The notes beneath the pieces are model-generated. The model was not told the origin of the DNA and made no database searches. It worked only from the letters and a program-made list of their open reading frames with translations. From JBBRHH01 sp038222915 (GTDB taxonomy: Bacteria > Planctomycetota > Phycisphaerae > Tepidisphaerales > Tepidisphaeraceae): a stretch of DNA of 5,373 nt. This document shows positions 1 to 5,373 of the stretch, in pieces. Position 1 is the stretch's first letter. Every line of letters begins with the position of its first letter. The DNA lies in the NCBI GenBank assembly GCA_038222915.1, contig JBBRHH010000440.1, positions 1 to 5,373 on the forward strand, in the 5' to 3' direction. Made by a program: the position numbers and the translations under genes.

Positions 1-1
1 C

Positions 2-1030
2 GACGTCAACCGCGACGCGGCTGCCCGCTACGGCCTGACCACCGGCGACGTCCAGGACGTCATTCGCTCCGCCATCGGCGGCATGAATGTCACCACCACC
101 GTGGAAGGGCTTCAGCGATATCCGCTAAACGTCCGCTATGCCCGCGAGCTTCGCGATGACATTCCCGCCCTGGAACGCGTACTGGTCAGCACCCCCACCG
201 GCGCGCAGGTTCCGCTGGGAGAATTGCTGCAGGAAAAGAATGGCAAGCGGATCCGAGTCAGCCCCGGCCCCCCGATGATCCGCTCCGAGAATGCCCAGCG
301 TACTGCGTGGGTATTCGTCGACATCGCCGGCCGGGACCTCGGCGGCTACATCGCCGACGCCCGCCGCGTCGTCGCCGAACAGGTCAAACTCCCGCCCGGT
401 TACACCATCGTATTTTCCGGCCAATTCGAATATTGGGAAAAGACCCGCCCGCGCCTGATCGCCGCCAGCGTCATCGCCTTCATCCTGATTGTCCTGCTCC
501 TCTACGCCAGCAGTCGGAGCTGGTTCCGGGTCGCCGTCGTTCTACTGGCAATCCCATTCAGCCTCATCGGCGCATTCTGGTTTCTGTGGATGATGGACTA
601 CAACCTGTCGTTGGCGGTCATGATCGGCATCATCGCCCTCGCTGGTCTCGACGCTGAAACCGGCCAGGTGATGCTCCTCTATCTCGACACCTCCTTCAAT
701 CGCCGGAAGGTCGACGGTCGCATGCGCAATGCGCGCGACCTGTACGACGCCGTTCACGAAGGCGCGGTGAAGCGAATTCGGCCCAAGACAATGACGGTGG
801 CCGCCGCCGTTGTCGTACATGTCCCGCTGCTGTGGGCCCACGGCACGGGCGCGGATGTCATGCGCCGCCTCGCTGCTCCAATGATCGGCGGCCTCGCCGT
901 CAGTTTCCTTATGGAACTAGTTGTCTTCCCGGTGCTCTTCTATCTTGCCAAGCGCGTGGAGCTGCGCAGGACATTTGATGCCGAACCCAAACTTGACTCC
1001 GTTGGGGTGTCAGATGCTGTCCCCGTTTGA
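2..1030 (+). CDS. Heavy-metal efflux RND transporter, CusA/CzcA family (C-terminal part, 5' end outside window)
   Basis: This is the inner-membrane, proton-driven pump subunit of a tripartite heavy-metal efflux system; related pumps export Cu/Ag or Zn/Co/Cd with a periplasmic adaptor and an outer-membrane channel. The frame is open from base 2 and gives 342 residues to TGA, about the last third of a family member of roughly 1,040 residues. The first ATG (base 83) lies inside the conserved stretch VNRDAAARYG...IGGMNVTTTVEG, so it is not the start. Visible parts are the end of the second periplasmic domain (RYPLNVRYARELRD; GPPMIRSENAQ; FSGQFEYWEK) and then five membrane helices at about residues 149-170, 176-198, 202-227, 260-280 and 293-317, matching TM8-TM12. 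Family signatures are IALAGLDAETG, RIRPKTMTV and RRLAAPMIGG. The metal-binding methionines and the TM4 proton-relay acids lie upstream, so the metal cannot be assigned. The tail after TM12 is short and polar. Adaptor and channel genes are not visible. Confidence 0.95.
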   Translation, partial: DVNRDAAARYGLTTGDVQDVIRSAIGGMNVTTTVEGLQRYPLNVRYARELRDDIPALERVLVSTPTGAQVPLGELLQEKNGKRIRVSPGPPMIRSENAQRTAWVFVDIAGRDLGGYIADARRVVAEQVKLPPGYTIVFSGQFEYWEKTRPRLIAASVIAFILIVLLLYASSRSWFRVAVVLLAIPFSLIGAFWFLWMMDYNLSLAVMIGIIALAGLDAETGQVMLLYLDTSFNRRKVDGRMRNARDLYDAVHEGAVKRIRPKTMTVAAAVVVHVPLLWAHGTGADVMRRLAAPMIGGLAVSFLMELVVFPVLFYLAKRVELRRTFDAEPKLDSVGVSDAVPV

Positions 1031-1037
1031 TGCTTTA

Positions 1038-2333
1038 TTAACGAGAGCTGGCAGGCGCAAAGACAGCGCTGGTCGCTTCAATCGGCTGTTTGAACAATTG
1101 CCGCAGGCGCAGGCCGAATATGCAGGCCTGCACCATCGCCGACAGATCTTGCGCAAAGACCGCCCCATTTGCTCCGAACGGCGGGATTAACCCGATGTAT
1201 GCAACAATGCTTACCGTCGCCACGACGATAACTGACCGTAGGACGTCGCTCTCCCGGCGCAGCGCCTGCAATGCCATCGAAAAATAGGAGGCCATAAAAT
1301 TCAGCAGGAAGAATGGGGATAACGCGCGGAGCAGCGGCGCAACTTCTCTCGATTGGACGCCATAGAGCACCCATGTCAGTGGCCCGGCAAAAAAGAAGCT
1401 CACCGCCATCGCCACCACACCGAGGATCGCAATGAAGGTTCCGGCGCGGACAATGGAGGTCCGATTGGCCGCGCTCAATCCCTGGGCCGACAGGCGTGGC
1501 AACAGCGCCGATCCGATCGCCGCCGGCGCAAACACGGCCGCCAGCGCCAAGCTCAATGCCAACTGGAAATGACCCACGTCGCTGTAATTGCCAAGTCGCC
1601 CGAGAAGGATAATTCCCAACTTGCCGTGGAGAATGCCAAGAAATGCAAGGAGCAAGAAGGGAGTTCCTGACCTGATCAACCGATTGTCCCACGTCACGCG
1701 TAGCTTGCACACCCAGCGTCGCGTCATCCACAACGCCGCGATCACCAGCGCCGCCGATCGCAACATGTTCGCCCATACCAGAACCCCGAGTGAGGGATGT
1801 CGGTGCATTCCGAATACAAAGAGCACCAGGTAGAGGACCTCCACGGTGATACCAATCCAGGCGATATACGCGACCTTCTCCACCGCCATGAAAAGCGACA
1901 CAAAAACGAAGTAAACGTCTTCCAGCAACGTGAACACTGAGATCAATGCGATCAACTGCCACGCCGCGTGGCTGAAGACGAATGCCGCCAGGCAGACGCA
2001 TACGAGATAAACCGGTCCGCTCACCAGTCGAAATCCAAGCATCGGGGCGAGATGTGCCGAAGCATGCGCCGGATCCTCGGACACCCGGCGCATCAATATC
2101 ATGTTCAGGCTGAAATTGGCCAGGAGCAGAAACGATTCAGCGAACGCGGTTGCAAAAAAGAAGAGGCCGATCGAGGACGCCGACAACTGGCGCGACACGA
2201 TCATGAGCAGGAGCACGCCGCTCACCTTGTAAAGGATCTGCACCCCGAGCAGGATCGCGCTGTGACGGCGAAGCTTCCCCCCGCGAAAGACGCTCGACCA
2301 GCTCAGGCGTGAATATTTGGAACTAAACTTCAC
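1038..2333 (-). CDS. Polysaccharide/oligosaccharide flippase, Wzx-like (MOP superfamily)
   Basis: The product is a predicted inner-membrane flippase of about 431 residues that would move lipid-linked oligosaccharide from the cytoplasmic to the periplasmic face. It is nearly all hydrophobic, with about 12 predicted helices. The first follows a basic N-terminus (FRGGKLRRHS, then AILLGVQILYKVSGVLLLMI), and SRQLSASSIGLFFFATAF matches the usual start of the family, where helix 1 leads into a (A/S)xxxG(L/I)F loop. Length fits Wzx proteins (about 400-500). I prefer GTG at 2333, because it overlaps the stop of the upstream glycosyltransferase as GTGA and has a GGGGCGAG stretch at a suitable distance; TTG at 2336 is an in-frame alternative one codon longer. 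It is last in a three-gene operon and its TAA stop faces the RND gene. Assignment rests on topology, the N-terminal pattern and context, since these proteins diverge strongly. The transported glycan is unknown. Confidence 0.85.
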   Translation of the reverse strand: MKFSSKYSRLSWSSVFRGGKLRRHSAILLGVQILYKVSGVLLLMIVSRQLSASSIGLFFFATAFAESFLLLANFSLNMILMRRVSEDPAHASAHLAPMLGFRLVSGPVYLVCVCLAAFVFSHAAWQLIALISVFTLLEDVYFVFVSLFMAVEKVAYIAWIGITVEVLYLVLFVFGMHRHPSLGVLVWANMLRSAALVIAALWMTRRWVCKLRVTWDNRLIRSGTPFLLLAFLGILHGKLGIILLGRLGNYSDVGHFQLALSLALAAVFAPAAIGSALLPRLSAQGLSAANRTSIVRAGTFIAILGVVAMAVSFFFAGPLTWVLYGVQSREVAPLLRALSPFFLLNFMASYFSMALQALRRESDVLRSVIVVATVSIVAYIGLIPPFGANGAVFAQDLSAMVQACIFGLRLRQLFKQPIEATSAVFAPASSR

Positions 2334-3523
2334 CAAACTCGCCCCAGAACGTCCGCATAGAGACGATTGTAATTTGCCACCATCGTCTCAATCGTAAATC
2401 GATTTAAAACGGTCTGCCGTGCCGTCTGTTCAATCCTGCGCATATCGGTCCAATGCGTCAAAATGTATTGCAATCTTTCAGTCAAGGCGTCGGCGCTATC
2501 CGGCGTGCATAGAAATCCATCAATCCCGTCGCTGATAATTTCCGTTGGGCCCCCCACCCGCGGCGCAAGGACCACGCGTTCACATGACATGGCTTCACAG
2601 ATCGTGTTGCCAAAGGGCTCCCCATGCGCCAGCAGCGTACTGTTGATCAGAATGTCGAGGCCGCTGTAAATCGGCGCGATGTTCCTTATCTTGCCAATCC
2701 AGGTCACATTCTGGCTCATGCCATGACGCGCGCCAAACGCTCGTAAGCCCGACACAAATTGTTCATGTTGCGGCCAGATCGAGCCAACGATGAGCAGATG
2801 AACGTTAAAACGTCCATCGCTGAGAATCCTCTTGAGCGACTCCAGCACCAATTGATGTCCCTTAAACTCGCTGACAATGCCGAGAATCCCGAGCACAATC
2901 GTTTTTGCGCCAATGCCATATTGTTCACGAATCGCTGTGCGTGCTTCGGCCCTGGGCCGAAATTCCTCTGCATCGACGCCGTTGTGAATGAATTGCATCT
3001 GCTGGCAGTCTCTCGGGTGCGCCTTCACCGCCGCCAAAGAACAGGTTGTTACAGCATCAAATACGCGACAACACGCGCGGGCAATCTTCCAATCGCGTCT
3101 CGCGGGATAGGTCATGTCTTTTGTCGTCCAGATCCACTTCGGCCGCCCGCCCGCGCGCAGCAATTTCGAAACGACGCATGCGAGCAAGCTATACAGGCCG
3201 GCGGCGACGTTTAAAACATGCACAACATCTACATCCTGTTGGCGCACGGCTTTTTGAATAACGGCGGTACTCCGCAGAAGCTTCACCGGCAAACCGATCA
3301 ATCGCGCCAGGGCGTTTCCCGGTCTGCCTGAAACGTACACCGGCGTGAGTTCCTCCGCGGTGGTGACCTCGATACCGTCCTCCCGAAGCCGTTCCGCGAG
3401 CGCACCGGGCGGACAAATAGCAGCCGCCGACACGTGGCTGCGATTCAACAGCATCATCCGTTCAAACGTGATTTCCGCGCCCGAAAACTCCTGCGCACAA
3501 AATACGTATAGCACTCTTTTCAT
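2330..3523 (-). CDS. Glycosyltransferase, GT4 family (GT-B fold)
   Basis: This 397-residue protein is a predicted cytoplasmic, retaining glycosyltransferase that moves a sugar from a nucleotide donor to a growing glycan. It has two Rossmann-like halves, as in GT-B enzymes. The N-terminal acceptor half starts MKRVLYVFCAQEFSGAE, with a glycine-containing loop near residues 13-17 and DVDVVHVLN at about 97-105. The linker carries FIHNGVD (178-184). The C-terminal donor half has LGILGIVSEFKGH (211-223, K221 in the phosphate-binding position), the EX7E motif GEPFGNTICEAM (E302 and E310) and VGGPTEII (323-330). These are GT4 hallmarks and appear intact, so the enzyme should be active. ATG at 3523 overlaps the stop of the upstream GT2 gene as ATGA, with only a weak Shine-Dalgarno, so translation is probably coupled. 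The 3' end overlaps the flippase start. Donor sugar and linkage cannot be read from sequence. Confidence 0.95.
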   Translation of the reverse strand: MKRVLYVFCAQEFSGAEITFERMMLLNRSHVSAAAICPPGALAERLREDGIEVTTAEELTPVYVSGRPGNALARLIGLPVKLLRSTAVIQKAVRQQDVDVVHVLNVAAGLYSLLACVVSKLLRAGGRPKWIWTTKDMTYPARRDWKIARACCRVFDAVTTCSLAAVKAHPRDCQQMQFIHNGVDAEEFRPRAEARTAIREQYGIGAKTIVLGILGIVSEFKGHQLVLESLKRILSDGRFNVHLLIVGSIWPQHEQFVSGLRAFGARHGMSQNVTWIGKIRNIAPIYSGLDILINSTLLAHGEPFGNTICEAMSCERVVLAPRVGGPTEIISDGIDGFLCTPDSADALTERLQYILTHWTDMRRIEQTARQTVLNRFTIETMVANYNRLYADVLGRVW

Positions 3524-4500
3524 GGCATTCCGGCGCTGGATTTACCACGGTCGACCGGCCAATGGGTCAATTGGCGCAGAAGCACCCAGCCATGCTGCCG
3601 CGTCTTGGCGGTCAAGGTCTTTCTCTGCCCCAGCTTCTCCCGCGGCACCACTGACCAGAACAGCATGCGCGTCAGGTTCCCGAGAATACTTGCCAGTCGC
3701 ATCGACAGGAGGCCCAGGAGGCCATAATGCTTTTGCATGTAAATATCCGCCCCACGATACAGGTGCGGATTCACCGTGGCCTTGTCCTCGCGGCTTGCAG
3801 CCCGCAGATGCACCACCTGGGCGTCGGGCGTGAACGCAATCCGCCAGCCTGCTTCGGTCAGCCTCTTCTGCCAATCCGTCTCCTCTGCATAGAAAAAGAA
3901 TCGCGGATCAAATCCGCCCACTTTTTCGTACGCCGCGCGTCGCACCAACATGCACGCGCCCACCACAAACTGCACGTATCTCTGACGATCGTGCGGCCAA
4001 TAGTAATAATCCCCGATAAACGGGTGGCCCGATAGCGCAACTGTCAATCCGAAACAATCCAGCCAAGCCCGCAACGGCGTCGGAAACTTCCAGCATGAAA
4101 CCTGCAAGGTGCCGTCCGGATTCAAAAGCCGCGGTCCTATCACCGCGGCCTCAGGATGTGAATTGCCATACGTGAGAAGAGCGGCCAGCGCGCCCGGTTT
4201 TGGAAACGCGTCTGTGTTCAACAGCACAATCCACTCCCCAAGCGCCTGGTCCATCCCGCGATTGTTGGCAACTCCAAATCCTTCATTTTTACCGCGCGCA
4301 ATCACTTTCACCGCCGGAAATTCGGCTCGAACGGCATCGGCACTTCCATCGCGAGATCCGTTGTCCACAAGCAGAACCTCGCTCTTCTGATCCAACCCCG
4401 ATAATCTCAACTCGCCGTACAAACATCGAAGGCACGACAGCGTCAAAGCGCGCGTGTTGTAGCTGACGATGACAATGGAGAGGTTCGGCGGCATGTTCAT
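3520..4500 (-). CDS. Glycosyltransferase, GT2 family (WbbL/rhamnosyltransferase-like, GT-A fold)
   Basis: This 326-residue predicted inverting glycosyltransferase is the first gene of the minus-strand operon. GT2 motifs appear in order: LSIVIVSYNT (7-16), LLVDNGSRDGS (43-53), NEGFGVANNRG (72-82), the metal/nucleotide-binding LLNTDA (93-98, NTD where many families have DxD), IGPRLLNPDGTLQ (121-133), VVGACMLVRRAAYEKVGGFD (179-198) and FFYAEETDWQKRL (202-214), followed by GW and the conserved VVH (229-231). This pattern is typical of WbbL-like enzymes that often transfer rhamnose, but the sugar is not proven. A hydrophobic or amphipathic stretch near 258-285 may attach it to the membrane. I chose ATG at 4500 because GGAA precedes it and the conserved strand begins six residues later. 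TTG at 4512 and ATG at 4494 are in-frame alternatives. The 3' end overlaps the next gene by 4 bp (ATGA). Confidence 0.93.
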   Translation of the reverse strand: MNMPPNLSIVIVSYNTRALTLSCLRCLYGELRLSGLDQKSEVLLVDNGSRDGSADAVRAEFPAVKVIARGKNEGFGVANNRGMDQALGEWIVLLNTDAFPKPGALAALLTYGNSHPEAAVIGPRLLNPDGTLQVSCWKFPTPLRAWLDCFGLTVALSGHPFIGDYYYWPHDRQRYVQFVVGACMLVRRAAYEKVGGFDPRFFFYAEETDWQKRLTEAGWRIAFTPDAQVVHLRAASREDKATVNPHLYRGADIYMQKHYGLLGLLSMRLASILGNLTRMLFWSVVPREKLGQRKTLTAKTRQHGWVLLRQLTHWPVDRGKSSAGMP

Positions 4501-4533
4501 CGATGTTTCCAACCGATATCATCGACAGGAACG

Positions 4534-4562
4534 AGAACATCCTATCGCGCTGGGCCGATAAT
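4534..4562 (+). promoter_or_regulatory. Candidate promoter for the plus-strand GT4 gene
   Basis: GATAAT (4557-4562) matches five of six positions of the -10 box, with AGAACA (4534-4539, three of six) 17 bases upstream. The start would fall near 4569 and give a leader of about 70 bases. The -10 shares its bases with the minus-strand candidate, so the two promoters would compete for the same melted region. The call rests on position and a partial match only. Confidence 0.22.
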
Positions 4563-4588
4563 ACTGTCGCGGCATTCACTTCATGCAA
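4558..4588 (-). promoter_or_regulatory. Candidate promoter for the GT2-GT4-flippase operon
   Basis: On the minus strand TATTAT (4563-4558) matches five of six positions of the sigma70 -10 box. TTGCAT (4588-4583) is a poor -35 box, three of six, at a long 19-base spacing. Transcription would start near 4551 and leave a leader of about 50 bases before ATG 4500. The position is sensible but the -35 is weak, and the organism's sigma preferences are unknown, so this is only a candidate. Confidence 0.25.
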
Positions 4589-4629
4589 ACTCCGATCAAC
4601 CAGCCCGCCGCCGGCCAAGTCTTCCATCC

Positions 4630-4634
4630 GGAGG
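4630..4634 (+). promoter_or_regulatory. Ribosome binding site for the plus-strand GT4 gene
   Basis: GGAGG lies seven bases upstream of GTG 4642. It is the best Shine-Dalgarno in the window and fixes the start at a GTG codon. An ATG six codons downstream (4660) lies inside the first conserved strand, so it would remove part of the fold. Confidence 0.8.
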
Positions 4635-4641
4635 CGATCCT

Positions 4642-5373
4642 GTGCGTGTAGCGATCGACATGACGGCACTGCTTCCGCAGCCGACCGGCGTGGACAACTA
4701 CATGATTCAGCTCCTCCTTCATCTGGGCCGGGTCGACCGCACAAATTCATACCGCGTCTTCACCAACTATGAAGACCGCCAACTGTTCCGCCGCAAGCTG
4801 CCCCGCAATTTTTCCCTCACCTACCTCAGCCTTCGTCCGCGCTGGGCGCGGCTGCTCTTTCAACAGATTCTTCTTCCCCTTGCCGCACTCTTCTGGCGTG
4901 CTGACGTGGTCTTTTCCCCCGCGTTCCTCATTCCCTTGTGGCAAGGCCGGCAGCGTCACCTGGTCATGATTCACGACATGACCTTCTTCTCTCATCCCGA
5001 ATGCCACATTCCTTTAAGGCGGAGCAGACCCTTTCAGCGTGCTGTGAAAGCGAGCATCCGCCGGGCGCATCTGGTCATTGTCCCATCGCGCGCGACACAG
5101 AAAGCTATACTCGACCTGATGCCGGAAATTTCGGCCGATCACGTTCGGGTCATACCCCTGGGTGTAGGAGATGAATTTCACCCACTTCCGCCGCAAGAGG
5201 TACAAACGGTCCTCACGCGGCTTGGCATCCCGCAACCGTACATCCTGTACGTCGGAACCATCGAGCCACGTAAGAATCTACCCCGCCTTGTTGAGAGCTA
5301 TCGTCGGCTGGTATCTGAACACAACGTGCCCGAGCACCTCGTTCTGGCCGGCCGGCTCGGCTGGGACTATCAG
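4642..5373 (+). CDS. Glycosyltransferase, GT4 family (partial, 3' end outside window)
   Basis: The frame starts at GTG 4642 and stays open to the last base, giving 244 residues of a protein probably 360-400 long. The start is supported by GGAGG at 4630-4634, seven bases before GTG, and by the product beginning VRVAIDMTALLPQPTGVDNY, the usual opening of this GT4 subgroup, where the glycine loop is often GIGRY. Further signatures are DVVFSPAFLIPLW (88-100), MIHDMTFFSHPE (109-120), LVIVPSRATQKAIL (144-157), RVIPLGVGDEFHPL (169-182) and the donor-domain start YILYVGTIEPRKN (200-212), with R210/K211 expected to contact the donor phosphates. The EX7E motif would lie past the right edge. Relatives include mannosyltransferases of polysaccharide clusters, but the sugar is not determined. 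The gene runs divergently from the GT2 operon and is probably the first gene of a second transcription unit of the same cluster. Confidence 0.93.
   Translation, partial: MRVAIDMTALLPQPTGVDNYMIQLLLHLGRVDRTNSYRVFTNYEDRQLFRRKLPRNFSLTYLSLRPRWARLLFQQILLPLAALFWRADVVFSPAFLIPLWQGRQRHLVMIHDMTFFSHPECHIPLRRSRPFQRAVKASIRRAHLVIVPSRATQKAILDLMPEISADHVRVIPLGVGDEFHPLPPQEVQTVLTRLGIPQPYILYVGTIEPRKNLPRLVESYRRLVSEHNVPEHLVLAGRLGWDYQ

Noticed and set aside
985..1008. Imperfect hairpin ACCCAAAC / GTTGGGGT near the 3' end of the RND gene, as a possible terminator
   Set aside because: Only 7 of 8 pairs with an eight-base loop, it lies inside the coding sequence and no T-run follows, so it does not fit an intrinsic terminator.
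1078..2001. A 307-codon open frame on the minus strand inside the flippase gene
   Set aside because: It lies in another frame of the flippase on the same strand, its product is rich in Arg and Gly with no recognisable domain or helices, and the overlapping frame gives a coherent membrane protein. It is a GC-driven shadow.
3345..3833. A 162-codon plus-strand open frame opposite the GT4/GT2 junction
   Set aside because: Low-complexity Ala/Ser/Arg/Pro product with no motif, lying fully antisense to two well-supported glycosyltransferase genes.
4522..4527. TCGACA, a five-of-six match to a -35 box on the plus strand
   Set aside because: The only good -10 (4557-4562) is 29 bases away, too far, and the hexamer at correct spacing matches poorly.
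4503..4772. An 89-codon plus-strand open frame starting in the divergent hinge
   Set aside because: It overlaps the GT4 gene in another frame, has no good ribosome site, and its product shows no recognisable pattern; the GT4 frame with GGAGG and GTG explains the region.

Overview
The window holds five protein-coding genes from a diderm (Gram-negative-type) bacterium. The case for a diderm is an RND efflux pump of the heavy-metal class, which normally works as a tripartite envelope complex, next to a surface-polysaccharide cluster. The DNA is moderately GC-rich by eye. Nothing in it allows a confident phylum call.

Layout. Bases 2-1030 (+) are the C-terminal third of a CusA/CzcA-family heavy-metal RND transporter, cut by the left edge. 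It converges, with only 7 bp between stop codons, on a three-gene minus-strand operon that reads from right to left: a GT2 glycosyltransferase (4500-3520), a GT4 glycosyltransferase (3523-2330) and a Wzx-like polysaccharide flippase (2333-1038). The operon genes overlap by 4 bp at both junctions (ATGA, then GTGA), which suggests translational coupling. A divergent GT4 glycosyltransferase starts on the plus strand with GTG at 4642 behind a strong GGAGG and runs off the right edge. The roughly 140-bp gap 4501-4641 is the only real intergenic space and probably carries the divergent promoters.

How the genes work together (inference from family knowledge). The three glycosyltransferases would add successive sugars to a lipid-linked oligosaccharide on the cytoplasmic face of the inner membrane, and the flippase would move it to the periplasmic face. 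This is the Wzx-type route to exopolysaccharide, capsule or O-antigen. No polymerase, initiating phosphoglycosyltransferase, sugar-nucleotide synthesis gene or export gene is visible, so the cluster must continue beyond the right edge or lie partly elsewhere. The efflux pump is probably functionally unrelated and marks the cluster's left boundary.

I see no tRNA, rRNA, CRISPR array, insertion sequence or clear terminator, and no convincing previously undescribed system. The window looks like an ordinary edge of a glycan cluster with tightly packed genes.
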